Shown here: positions 1 through 8,603 of the stretch, in pieces | Numbering within the stretch: position 1 is the first letter of the stretch | Layout: every line of letters starts with the position of its first letter | Assembly (NCBI GenBank): GCA_965178125.1 | Contig: CBCXTV010000020.1 | Location: forward strand, 1 to 28,928 | From: Bilabrum cf. latius | Taxonomy: Eukaryota > Bigyra: Bicosoecida > Bigyra > Bicosoecida | DNA length: 28,928 bases | Reading direction: 5' to 3' | Translations under genes and position numbers: made by a program | Notes under the pieces: model-generated | The model's database searches: none | What the model was told of the DNA's origin: nothing | The model's input: the letters and a program-made list of their open reading frames with translations, nothing else

Positions 1-110
1 CGGGCGGGCGCTTGCGGGTGGGCGGTCGGACGCGGGTGGGCGGGCGGGCCGGCGCGGGCGGGGTGCGCGGGCGCGGGCGGGCGGGCGGGCGGGCGCGGGC
101 GGGCGAGCAC
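1..110. repeat. GC-rich simple sequence (CGGGCGGG-like)
   Basis: Nearly pure G/C with repeated gggcgg and gcgggc words at the window edge. It reads as a low-complexity satellite. No gene is visible in it or in the following stretch up to about 1,090, where the open frames are R/P-rich and lie on both strands. Confidence 0.8.
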
Positions 111-1103
111 GCTTACTGCCAAACATAAGGAACGCTCGATTGCGCAACGGAGATACTGACGACATGAGACCACTTCATGCGCGGGACGGCTGAAGGCTCG
201 TTTTCCCGGCTGAAGATGGAGCCGCGATGGTTCCTTCCTCGGCTGACAATCTCGAAAGCATGTGCATAAACACACAAGCCTTGGCATCCCAGATCGTGTC
301 ACACCTTACACACGACCCACACGGTTCCGGATGCGCTCTGGGGTGGTCGGGGCTGCGGGACGGGAGGCCGGTGGGAGGGAGGGAGGAGTATGTGGATGGG
401 GGGCGGGTGTTGTTCGTGCGCGTGGGTGTGTCGGGGCGGGTGGGTGGGGATGAAAGTGGTGGGTCGAGGAGAGGGTTAGGACGGATGGTCGAGCGGGTGG
501 TTGCCTGTAGATGATGTCGGAGCGCGTCACATGCGCTCGATCCAAGTCGGTTTCGCGCGCCCGAGTCGCGTAGCCGTGCTGGCGACGCACCGTCCGGTGA
601 GGCGCGTGTTCCGTCCTCGCGCCTCGCCGCCGTCGACGGCTGCCCCGGCGGCAAAGGTGCCGGCCGGCGACTCCAGCGCGCGTGCAGCCCGTTTGCGTTC
701 CGCAGTCGTGGTCCAATGCCGTCACTCGCAGCGTATCGGAGCGCGACCTCAGTATGCTAGCGTACTTGTCGCGAGCTCGCACACACATTCGCTTGCCGTC
801 GCATGGTTTGCGCTGCATGGTCGGCTGTTACGCAAATCGGTTCTTTGTGCGGTCGCCGTCGCACTGACATGAGAACGAATGCATCCTGACTGCTTGCGGT
901 TCCTGACATAACCCGACAGTATTCATGCTGCGACCGGAACATGCGTGACCCAAAAATGCCCGACAAGCCGGATGATTGTGGAGCGCCGAGTTCGGCTCTC
1001 GTGCGGTAGCGGATCCAATAGTGGTATGGAAGATCTGAGCGTTTTGCATCATCGGGCCTTTCCCGTGCCTCGTGCGAATCGGCTGCTCGAAACGACTCTG
1101 GGC

Positions 1104-1433
1104 TGCTCTCTCAGAGCGCTCTCTCAGAGCGCTCTCTCAGAGCGCTCTCTCAGAGCGCTCTCTCAGAAGCGCTCTCTCAGAGCGCTCTCTCAGAGCGCTC
1201 TCTCAGAGCGCTCTCTCAGATCGCTCTCCCAGATCGCTCTCTCAGAGCGCTCTCTCAGAGCGCTCTCTCAGAGCGCTCTCTCAGAGCGCTCTCCCAGATC
1301 GCTCTCTCAGAGCGCTCTCTCAGAGCGCTCTCTCAGAGCGACCTCTCGGAGCGCTCTCTCAGAGCGCTCTCTCAGAGCGCTCTCAGAGCGATCTCTCAGA
1401 GCGCTTTCTCAGAGCGCTCTCTCACAGCCCAAA
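1104..1433. repeat. 13-bp minisatellite with palindromic core
   Basis: About 25 head-to-tail copies of a 13-bp unit, agagcgctctctc, whose core AGAGCGCTCT is its own reverse complement. Variant units carry gatcgctc or gcgacctc, and some units are shortened or lengthened by one or more bases. The overlapping open frames translate to monotonous Ser/Leu/Arg/Ala repeats because 13 is not a multiple of 3, so all three frames stay open. I regard these frames as by-products, not genes. Confidence 0.9.
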
Positions 1434-1616
1434 TTCGTCCTCTACTGCGCGCGGATTCTCTGACCCCCCCCCCCCCCGCCCCGGGGATAGGAAAGGGGGA
1501 CCAGAATTGGGGCCGCAGGAAGGTGACGAATCCGCGGCCCCGATTTCAGGACCGCGGGCCTGGTTTTGAGACCGTTTCCGGCCCAGAGAAAATGGACACG
1601 AAAAAGTGAAAGCCCG
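1434..1616. other. Intergenic, poly-C tract and G/C-rich repeat-like DNA
   Basis: Contains a run of about 14 C at 1465-1478, followed by words such as ggggccg and gggcctgg. These loosely recall, in reverse orientation, the dispersed repeats at 18.6 and 20.3 kb. No gene seen. Confidence 0.5.
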
Positions 1617-1670
1617 ACAGTAGACAGGAAGATCTTGCAGTTGGTGCAAAAGGAAGAGATCGCAGCCGCG
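1617..1670 (+). repeat. Fragment of the small helical-protein gene (27.6 kb)
   Basis: A stretch starting at gtagacaggaagatcttgc is nearly identical to 28,020-28,066, inside the coding region of the charged helical protein near the right end of the window. Here it is fused directly to Rep-like sequence at about 1,670. It is one of several chimeric joins in this window. Confidence 0.75.
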
Positions 1671-1685
1671 GCCGGAGCGTCTGGG

Positions 1686-2535
1686 CCGCAGCGCTCGACT
1701 GGAAGGCCTTCGACAATGTCGTGTACGGCTCCGGGCGGTCAGCGAAAGCGCAGGAGCGGGGCGCGTCGGAGTTACACTACTATTGTCAAGCTGCCAAAGT
1801 CGGTGCGCTGCTTTGCGCCACAAACTACCGAGCCGGACGCGATTTCGTCGTCAATGGTAAGTTCGTGCACGCGTTGTTCGCACGCTTCAAATGGATCCGG
1901 ACGTCGCGAGAAGGGAACTCGTGGCGTATCGGTGTCGGGACGCCGAGAGCTTAGTGCGCGCCATCGACTTCCACATACAGAATGCCGCTGAGAGGAGAGA
2001 GGTGTGCGCGCAAGCCGCGGTGCACGTAGTGACGAAGCTCAGCCCCTTTAAGGTGGTGCCCGAAGTCGAGAAGTGGCGCGAGAGCTATCGTCAGGAGTAG
2101 TTCGCGCACATGCGCTTCAAGTTCCTTGTCTTGGTGGGGAACTCCCAGTTTGGGAAGACAGTGTACGCGCGGAATCTCTTCGGGAGCGAAAGGACTCTTG
2201 TTGTGAACTGTCAGGGCAGTGTGGAACCTCCGCTCCGTGGCTTCGATCGAAGTCGGCATGTGGCCATTGTGTTCGACGAGGCAAATGCTCTGTGGGTCGT
2301 CAACAACAAACAGGTCTTTCAGGCTCTCCCTGCTCGGCCAGAGCAAGACGAACAGCCTCGCATACTCTGTGTGGCTCCACGGGCCCTGATCATCTGTACG
2401 AATTCGTGGGGCTCTGACGTGACGGAGTCGGTGGACCGCGAGTGGCTTGACAACAACTGTACGAAAGTGGAGGTGAAAGATCGGCTCTACTTCGACGAGG
2501 ACTTGTTGTCTCTCACGGATGTGCAGCAGAGCTGA
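1686..2535 (+). pseudogene. Rep-like protein, central region plus SF3 helicase domain, broken
   Basis: The 3' part (2,110-2,535) carries a Walker A motif GNSQFGKT (2,137-2,160), a Walker B-like FDE (2,272-2,280) and a motif C-like IICTNSW (2,389-2,409). This is the layout of superfamily 3 helicases fused to HUH nucleases in replication initiators of CRESS-type viruses and plasmids. The 5' part (1,690-2,100) resembles the linker between nuclease and helicase; the HUH motif itself is seen only in the fragment at 15.8 kb. The copy is broken twice: a one-base deletion in an A run near 1,888-1,891 (the copy at 13.9 kb has one more A) and an in-frame TAG at 2,098-2,100. It could be an integrated virus or plasmid relic or a domesticated or mobile Rep family. 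The helicase assignment is fairly good; the exact lineage is unknown. Confidence 0.6.
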
Positions 2536-2740
2536 CGCCGGGCCGCTGAGGTTTTCAGTCCGGTTCACACGAGCGCCGGAGCCGCAGCGGCAGCCGCTTC
2601 GGTGCTCCTGAAGGTCTAATGTCCTCAGTGCGTTTCGTGTGCAAAAAGGATGTGGTCTCTACATGGGGGCATTCCGCAAGTTTCATGTGGTCCGTCGCGT
2701 TCGTCCGGGGGAGTGCTTGCCTAGTATTGGGAGCTTGCCT

Positions 2741-2794
2741 GACACACACACACACGTGGCACCCATCCTGATGGGTTGCAAGTGTGTGTGTGTC
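2741..2794. other. CA/TG hairpin
   Basis: gacacacacacac (2,741-2,753) pairs perfectly with gtgtgtgtgtgtc (2,782-2,794). A second short stem, acccat/atgggt, lies in the loop. The hairpin sits just upstream of the Cys-pair ORF. It may be a microsatellite foldback or a structured leader; its function is unknown. Confidence 0.6.
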
Positions 2795-3635
2795 TCCGCA
2801 GTGCCGCGGTTGGGACCCGGCGGGTCGTTTGCTTTTACGTCGCCGCGTCGCGCGCCGACGAGACATTTCTTGGTCTCAGAAGCCCCTGCTTCCGGTAGTC
2901 GCGCGGTGTACGCTCGCGGGCCGAAGGTGGGTGCGTTGCTTGATGGCCTACGTCGGTATCGCCGATGCACCGTATGTGGCCGTGGTTGCCGCGTCGACCT
3001 CCGAGCACGCCCCGGAGGGCGAGGTGGAGATGATGCTTGCGCCTCTTGCCGGAGATGTCGGTTTCAAGCGGGCTCGCGTGTTTCCTCCCGGTTCGCGACT
3101 TCTTCCTAAGTCGCCGGCCCATCCGGCGGTGCTCATAACAGTGCTCGGCAGTGAGGCACCTCAGGACCCACAGTGCGTCGTTTGGTCGGACTCCAAGGCT
3201 TTCGACCTCGCGGAGTTTGTATGCTCTTCCTGCGGCTGCAATCGTGTCATGGCGGACCTGAATCATCGTATGCGTGATCGTCTCGTGCGTCGTGTGCAGC
3301 GTGCGCTTTATGCCGATGATTCTCCGTGCGGCAGGGGTGCGATTACTTGTCGTGCTTGTCGCGAGAAGGCGCAGGACGCGGCGCCGAAGACGTCGATCAT
3401 GAACGCGGCGAACAAGAGGAAGATCTCGGGAACACTTCGCATGCAGGTGGATCTCATTGTAGAGACCGGGGAGCGGAAGGGGCAGCGTTGTACTGCGGAG
3501 AAAGTTCTGACATTGGGGACGATGATGCAGCACAGGGTTTTCGAGAGGGATCTTTACGATGAGGCATGGCGCGGGCTTGTTCGTGTGTCTGGACGCGAGG
3601 CTTTGAGCGATGACGAATCTTGGTCTCCGCGTTGA
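2784..3635 (+). CDS. Cys-pair protein of unknown function
   Basis: Open frame of 283 codons. The first Met lies inside the hairpin, and the Met at 2,943 (231 aa) is a more natural start because the residues before it are Arg-rich and look non-coding. The middle holds CSSCGCNR and, about 45 residues later, CRACREK. Two CxxC pairs at this spacing suggest a single zinc site. The C-terminal 80 residues are mixed charged/hydrophobic and look globular, ending in an acidic DDES tail. I do not recognise the family. It resembles the two other Cys-pair genes in this window only in having widely spaced CxxC pairs. No partner gene or regulatory signal is evident. Confidence 0.5.
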   Translation: MCVSPQCRGWDPAGRLLLRRRVARRRDISWSQKPLLPVVARCTLAGRRWVRCLMAYVGIADAPYVAVVAASTSEHAPEGEVEMMLAPLAGDVGFKRARVFPPGSRLLPKSPAHPAVLITVLGSEAPQDPQCVVWSDSKAFDLAEFVCSSCGCNRVMADLNHRMRDRLVRRVQRALYADDSPCGRGAITCRACREKAQDAAPKTSIMNAANKRKISGTLRMQVDLIVETGERKGQRCTAEKVLTLGTMMQHRVFERDLYDEAWRGLVRVSGREALSDDESWSPR

Positions 3636-4073
3636 GCTTGCGTGACGGTTTTCCCTCTCAACCTGGCCTCTTGCGTGGCGCTGCTTCCGCGTGTGGCCTG
3701 AGCGTGCGACCTGAGCGTTCGGCTTGCTGTCGCGTGTGACCTGGAGCGAACGGGCTCGGCGACAGTATCCCGCGTATGTTGCTCCTGGGGTTCAAGAAAA
3801 CTTGTACTTTTTGGGCTGTACGGTGGTCAGTGGTGCATGGTTCGTTCGCAGCCTCCGCGTTGTTGGAAAGCTATGGTGGAGCATGGTTCTTTTCGCAGCC
3901 TCCGCGTTGTGATCAAGCTACGGTGGAGCATGGTTCGTGAGCATGGTTCTTTTCGCAGCCTCCGCGTTGTTGACACGTGAAAGCTACGCGAACGTGACCA
4001 CACAGTAGGCCATACCCCAGGTGAAATCCGGACTCGGACATCCAGACGAAGCGCCATCATACACACTGTTGAA
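3636..4073. repeat. Short imperfect repeats (gcatggttc...cagcctccgcgttgt)
   Basis: Between 3,835 and 3,975 the words gcatggttcttttcgcag and cctccgcgttgt recur three to four times, with spacers of roughly 45-60 bases. No convincing gene in 3,636-4,073; short open frames here are repeat-derived. Confidence 0.6.
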
Positions 4074-4127
4074 CACACAAATGACTCTGAGCTCCACCGT
4101 AACGTAACTTTCCATCACCACCTGGGT
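4074..4127 (+). repeat. Tail fragment of a family Z unit
   Basis: Begins with ttgaacacacaaatgactct and continues for about 54 bases nearly identical to 12,432-12,492. At 12.4 kb the stretch is the end of a frame related to the C-terminus of the zinc gene. It therefore looks like the 3' end of an upstream family member, suggesting head-to-tail organisation. Confidence 0.6.
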
Positions 4128-4594
4128 TTATTTTCTCCGCGATGGCAGCTTGGCGGTGACGCTGTGTCTTCGGGCATGAAGGGGCAAGTCTTCGGTTTTT
4201 TGGGCCCTGTTTCGGTCACCGAAAAGTCGTGTGATTTCTGGCGCGCAGGAGGAGTGACGCAAGGTATTTCTGAACCGTTTTCCGGACGCTTTCCGGGCCT
4301 CCCATGTGACCGCTTTTTGCGTACCGAAACACGTTCCGCGCGTGAGGAGCAGATGCGGATCTCCGCGGGGTCCTATTTGTGTCCTTTTTCGGGGGACGAA
4401 ATCGGGCGCACTTGTCGTGCCGATTCGTGGTCGTCTCTGAGACCGGCTGCGAGTCGGGAAAGGTGCCCGGGAGATGCTCGTGTCCTTGGCTTCGTATTTC
4501 TCCGCATATTCTTCAAACGCGGGCGCACGTCTCCTACCGATTCGTGGTCGGTTTCCGAGGCCGATCGCGAGTCGGGAAATGCGCCCGCGATGCG
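4128..4594. repeat. Spacer with an internal ~76-bp duplication, absent from the 12.4-kb copy
   Basis: At 12,485-12,495 the flanking sequences are joined directly, so about 465 bp is extra here or was lost there. Within it, two imperfect copies start with cgggcgcac (about 4,402-4,477 and 4,519-4,594). Both contain gattcgtggtcg and gagtcggga. The long minus-strand frame over this region is Arg/Pro-rich and antisense to the zinc gene, so I do not call it. Confidence 0.6.
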
Positions 4595-4708
4595 CTCTCG
4601 ATCTCGGAAAGGGCAGGAGTCCGCTCTTGCATTCGGAATGGGCGGGGAGTAGAGCCGGTCCAGCATGTGTGGGCGTGAAGCCGGAGGAGTTGCTTTTCCT
4701 GGGAGCAT

Positions 4709-5845
4709 GTGCGAGATTCCTTCTCCGCGGGTCCTCTTTCGGCTTCGGCAGCCAGCAGCGCACTCTGTGGGAACGGCATTCTCCGAGTCTCTTTGCCGAT
4801 GATGTGTGAGGAGAATCCGTCCGAGAGCATTGCTGTTTCCTTGGGAGACGACCGCAATCTTCGTGGGCGTCAAGGCGCCGGTAATATGGGAAACGAGGGC
4901 GGCATGTTGGCGCGCGAGGTCGACACCCCGGCGGAGCACGCCGGCGCGGCGGCAAGCGTCGATGTTGCGGCCGGCCCCCATATCGAGAGCGGCGGCGCGG
5001 AGGCGGCGTCCACGAGGATGCTCGGAGAGGAGAGCGACAAGGCAGCGCCGAAGGAGGACGCCGAAGACGACGGCGGCAAGAAGACGGAGGAGGAGGATGC
5101 TCGCGGCGCTGGACGTGCTGTGGTGCCCGGAGGTAATGACGACGTATGGACAGACGCAGCCGCTTGGAAGGCGGGTGGCGGCGTGGCAGAGGCATTGTCA
5201 TCGCAGCGTGTGAATCTTGCGCACGCTGCCGGGGCGGTCTCTGGCGCTGATAGCTGGGGTCCATGGGAGACCCCTGCGAAGTCGTCATGGGGGGAGACGT
5301 ACGTGCCGCGGCAGGTCGCGCCGGAGCCGGCGGAGGAGGCGACATGGACTTGCAACGCGTGCCAGTGCTGCAAGCCCCGGTCGGCGTACTTCAAGAAGTG
5401 GAAGGACTGGATCCAACCAGTTTGCCGGGTGTGTTGCGACAAGTTCGACAACGCGACGCCGTGGTGGGTGTGGTGCAAGAACTGCAAAAACGAGTATCCG
5501 GCGTACCGATTTCCCCAGATCCGCCGGAAGAAGGAGAACCTGCGCTATTTCTTCCCTGAGGACTGGTGCGCGAAGTGCCTGGTTGCGCGTGGCTGGAGTC
5601 TCCATGATGTCCGTTCCTCTGCGGGTGAAGCGAAGCGTTGGGTGCCAAAAGCTTGCGCGAATACCGGTGACGGCGACAACGACGCTCGTGCTCCCGCACG
5701 CGACGAGCCTCCTGCAGGGGGCGCCGCCTCCTGCAGCAACGCCGTGCGTCAGAGTCCTTCGCGTGACGAGGCCTTGGATGACATCAAGCGGGCCATGGAG
5801 CTTCTCCGGAATGCGGAAAAGTTCATCTTCACGATGCCAGCGTGA
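4709..5845 (+). CDS. Family Z Cys-rich zinc-binding-type protein, copy A
   Basis: Open frame of 378 aa. Met at 4,799/4,802 or 4,883 are alternative starts, since the first 30 residues look like leader. The N-terminal half is low-complexity: Ala/Gly-rich, then acidic and Lys-rich (around residues 100-140). The C-terminal half is folded-looking and has four Cys pairs in order: CNACQCC, CRVCC, CKNC and CAKC, with many Trp/Phe/Tyr between them. The spacing C-x2-C, KPRSAYF, C-x2-C is loosely reminiscent of Stc1-like zinc modules, but I cannot confirm this. A short amphipathic helix ends the protein. Copy B at 16.1-18.1 kb is nearly identical but carries an insertion, and pieces lie at 11.8, 12.4, 12.5 and 15.2-15.5 kb. 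Being uninterrupted, copy A represents the empty-site form. Function unknown; a nucleic-acid-binding or mobile-element accessory role is speculation. Confidence 0.6.
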   Translation: MRDSFSAGPLSASAASSALCGNGILRVSLPMMCEENPSESIAVSLGDDRNLRGRQGAGNMGNEGGMLAREVDTPAEHAGAAASVDVAAGPHIESGGAEAASTRMLGEESDKAAPKEDAEDDGGKKTEEEDARGAGRAVVPGGNDDVWTDAAAWKAGGGVAEALSSQRVNLAHAAGAVSGADSWGPWETPAKSSWGETYVPRQVAPEPAEEATWTCNACQCCKPRSAYFKKWKDWIQPVCRVCCDKFDNATPWWVWCKNCKNEYPAYRFPQIRRKKENLRYFFPEDWCAKCLVARGWSLHDVRSSAGEAKRWVPKACANTGDGDNDARAPARDEPPAGGAASCSNAVRQSPSRDEALDDIKRAMELLRNAEKFIFTMPA

Positions 5846-6045
5846 CGCGGGAGCTTCCCGAATGGGTCCGTCGTGCTGTGAGGGCGCTCCGGAAGGAAGA
5901 GCGCGAGTGAGTCATCCTTGCGCCGAGGTGAGCGCGACGTCGGAGGAGCACGGTCGTTTGATTGGGAACGATATGGTCGGCAGCGTGTGAAAATCCGAGT
6001 TTCTCGTGCAGGATTGGGCAGCTCTCTAGATATCTTTCCCGGGAA

Positions 6046-7047
6046 GGGTGTGATGCAGTGGGAGCGCTTCCGCCTCACGTGGCAGACGTCCACACTTCCT
6101 GGTTCCCCGGCAGGCTGTTTGGCGAGACGGAGTGGCAAAGCATCCGCCTGCTCATTCCTACTTTGTTACCTCGATTGTGAGCTCGGAGCTTGGGGCGGAG
6201 GATTCTGCGGGCAGCTCATGTGTGCCTAGAGTGTCATCCCGCGACCCTCTGACTTCTGTCCGTGGCTTTACCTCTTCGCGCAGGAAGATTCCTCATGAGG
6301 CAAGCCCGGTCCGAACTCGCGTGGGATGCCGTGCGCTGGTGCGGCTTCCACTCATCCCCGGGGTGGGGAGCGCTGGGTAAAGGATCGTCTGTCCCTGCAA
6401 GTTTCGATTCGGCGAGGTGCGGCAGCATGACGCGGACCGAGGTGAAGTCCTTTGTCCGCGATAGGTCGCCGCGTCGCGCGGTGGCGACCCCACAGCGCCC
6501 AAATCCCATTCCAGAGAGGGGGTGTGATGCAGTGGGAGCCCTTCCGCCTCACGTGACAGACGTTCACACTTCCTGGTTCCCATAAGGTCTTCAGCACAGC
6601 GCATGCGAGGCAGGCTGTTTGGCGAGACGTAGTGGCATCGCCCCCGCCTGCTCATTCCTACTTTGTTACCTCGATTGTCAGCTTGGAGCTCGGGGGCGGC
6701 GGATTCAGCGGGCAGCTCATGTATGCCTGGAGTGTCATCCCGCGACCCTCTGACTTCTGTCCGTGGCTTTACCTCTTCGCGCAGGAAGATTCCTCATGAG
6801 GCAAGCCCGGTGCGAACTCCTGTGGGATGCCGTGCGCTGGTTCGGATTCCACTCATGCCCGATGTGGGGAGCGCTGGGGTAAAGGATCGTCTGTCCCTGC
6901 AAGTTTCGATTCGGCTCGAGTCAATGTGAGGAAGGAGAGGTGCGGCAGCATGACGCGGAACGAGGTGACGTCCTTTGTCCGCGATAGGTCGCCGCGTCGC
7001 GCGGTGGCGACCCCGCAGCGCCCAAACCCCGCTCCGCCAGCGAGTCC
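6046..7047. repeat. Tandem duplication, two units of ~475-520 bp
   Basis: Unit 1 begins at 6,046 and unit 2 at 6,520, both at gggtgtgatgcagtggg. Both continue through shared landmarks such as gacttctgtccgtggcttta and tttgtccgcgataggtcgcc. Unit 2 carries about 28 extra bases after ggttccc (near 6,584) and about 18 extra near 6,925. The second unit runs into the coiled-coil ORF, while unit 1 carries a truncated version of the same start. Confidence 0.85.
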
Positions 7048-7474
7048 TCACTCGACAGCGGTGTCGAACCTGCAGCAGCGCTTCGAGAACATGCAGCAGC
7101 GTGCGGAAAGCTTGAGCGCTCAGCTGGAGTACGCCCAAAGTGTGATCAGGCTGCTCTCAGGCCTGTTGCGCGAGGAGGCTCCTCGGTTCCATGCAGACTT
7201 TGATCCCGTGATTCGGCGTGCGATGTCTGGCGCAAGCGGCTCCGTTGCGGGTAGGTCTTTCCGTCTTGTGGACGGAGGCGTCATCCACGGACCTGACACA
7301 GCAGTCGCTGCTCCTCCGCGTCGTCTCATCGTTGAGGTGCGTACGGACTGGGAGATGACCGAGACTGCCTCAACTGTGCTGGATTCCTCAGGATCAGACG
7401 ACATGGGTTCCGAGGACTCGCCGCCGCCGACCGTCGTCCTCCCCAGCGGCGCGGCGGGCGCCGGCGGTGCCTAG
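6950..7474 (+). CDS. Small coiled-coil protein, unknown
   Basis: The frame is open from 6,827, but I place the start at the Met at 6,950 (174 aa). The same ATG context occurs in the upstream duplicated unit at 6,427, where the frame soon ends. An Arg/Pro-rich head precedes a Gln/Glu/Leu-rich segment at roughly residues 30-65 that looks like a coiled coil. A mixed region and an acidic Ser/Asp-rich, then Ala/Gly-rich tail follow. No catalytic motif. It lies upstream of the transposase in the same orientation with about 540 bases between, so it could be an accessory ORF of the same element; that is inference. Confidence 0.4.
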   Translation: MTRNEVTSFVRDRSPRRAVATPQRPNPAPPASPHSTAVSNLQQRFENMQQRAESLSAQLEYAQSVIRLLSGLLREEAPRFHADFDPVIRRAMSGASGSVAGRSFRLVDGGVIHGPDTAVAAPPRRLIVEVRTDWEMTETASTVLDSSGSDDMGSEDSPPPTVVLPSGAAGAGGA

Positions 7475-7632
7475 TCCTCGGCAGCTCCTGCATCGGAGCC
7501 TCCTGTCGAGATTCGATCGCGCAACGTCGTTTCTTACATTGCTTGCCGTCGCATGTGCGGGGCGGTGGTGGGTGTGCGTGTTCGCCGAAAGTTCCCGGCC
7601 TCGTCTTCCTCAGGAGAGCTCCTCGACCCGAA

Positions 7633-7750
7633 ATTGGCAGCTCAGCGCTGCCGTGGCCGATACAGTACCCGTGCACGGCCAGTTGGCAGCTACGCGCTGC
7701 CGTTGCCAATGTCGTCCGCACGAGAGCAGATTGGCAGCTCAGCGCAGGCG
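7633..7750. repeat. Three copies of a ttggcagct(c/a)gcgctgcc motif
   Basis: attggcagctcagcgctgcc and close variants recur about every 48 bases (near 7,634, 7,682 and 7,731). Each contains the imperfect inverted pair ggcagc/gctgcc. The rest of 7,475-8,012 shows no gene. Confidence 0.6.
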
Positions 7751-8012
7751 AGAAACCGCGCTCGCAATGCTGCGAGGTGTATTCAATGCTGTGCACGTGT
7801 CTATCCCTCTCCCTGGTTTTGTCTCGCTTGCGCCAGTGTGACCGCAGCAGAGCGGGTGCTTCCCGCGCGTCTTCAGCTTTGAGCACTCCTCCAGCGACAG
7901 GAAGGCATTCGCTTGCTCTCGCTCCCCGCCTGCGTCCTATCCCTCCCGGGTATCTTCAGAGGCCACAGGCAGTGCGAAGCTTGGCAGCGGGTCCGTCCGC
8001 GTCGTTTCGGCT

Positions 8013-8603
8013 GTGAGCGATCTTCTGCCCGGTTCCTCACGCGTCATGATGTCCTCCGCTTCGGTGCCGGATCAGCTCGCACGGATCAGTAAGGAGCTGA
8101 AGTGTCTCAGAGACGCGAGACAACGGGCGCGCAATGGGTTGCGCCATCCGTGGTTGCGCGCCATGGAGGCACAGGTCGCTGAGGTTATTCGTCATCACCC
8201 CGGAGGTGGCGAGGCAGCTCTTCGAACCTATGTCTCTCGTCAGTTGCAGAGTCGACAGGTTTCCACGCGGACGGCTTCGCAGGAGGAGTTTCAAAGGCAG
8301 GTCGATGAGGAGGTCGCGCTCACCATGAGGCGCCCAGCTGAGGCGTGGCAGCGAAATCCTCTTCGCTCATGTCATCGAGAGTCCGTGGCACGCGCGGAGA
8401 CCTTTCTCGCCGAGGCTTCTGTCGTTGCTTGGATCGACCATGTGAACGAGCAGCGTGGGTGTGCTCCAACTGGGAACATGGTTTTCGCCATGCTTGCGAT
8501 GGGCGTTCGCGCGGGGAAGGATTCGGCTCGACGGCAGTGGCTCCTGCGCTTCCGTCGTCGTTGGCGGCTTCGGCATGGCCGATTGAAGAAGCAGCCCCGG
8601 TAA
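8013..8603 (+). CDS. DDE transposase, N-terminal DNA-binding half (frame-split)
   Basis: Open frame of 196 aa; Met at 8,046 is an alternative start. The final 60 residues (NEQRG...GNMVFAMLAM...WLLRFRRRWRLRHGR) have the pattern of the second helix-turn-helix of CENP-B/Tc5/pogo-type transposases: a small hydrophobic helix, then W-x2-x-F-x2-R. The frame ends at a TAA just where homology to the catalytic domain begins in the next frame. A one-base indel in the cccc run near 8,596-8,600 would join the halves, so this is probably one broken gene with the following entry; an intron or an assembly error are alternatives. Confidence 0.5.
   Translation: MSDLLPGSSRVMMSSASVPDQLARISKELKCLRDARQRARNGLRHPWLRAMEAQVAEVIRHHPGGGEAALRTYVSRQLQSRQVSTRTASQEEFQRQVDEEVALTMRRPAEAWQRNPLRSCHRESVARAETFLAEASVVAWIDHVNEQRGCAPTGNMVFAMLAMGVRAGKDSARRQWLLRFRRRWRLRHGRLKKQPR

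Noticed and set aside
1104-1433. CRISPR-like array
   Set aside because: Units are contiguous with no unique spacers, and the genome appears eukaryotic.
945-1569. Long Ser/Leu/Arg repeat ORFs
   Set aside because: Produced by a 13-bp satellite that is open in every frame; the period is not a multiple of three, so no protein repeat is being maintained.
4128-5345. 405-codon minus-strand frame
   Set aside because: Antisense to family Z copy A. Composition is dominated by Arg, Pro and Ser, as expected for a shadow of GC-rich coding DNA, and no motif is seen.
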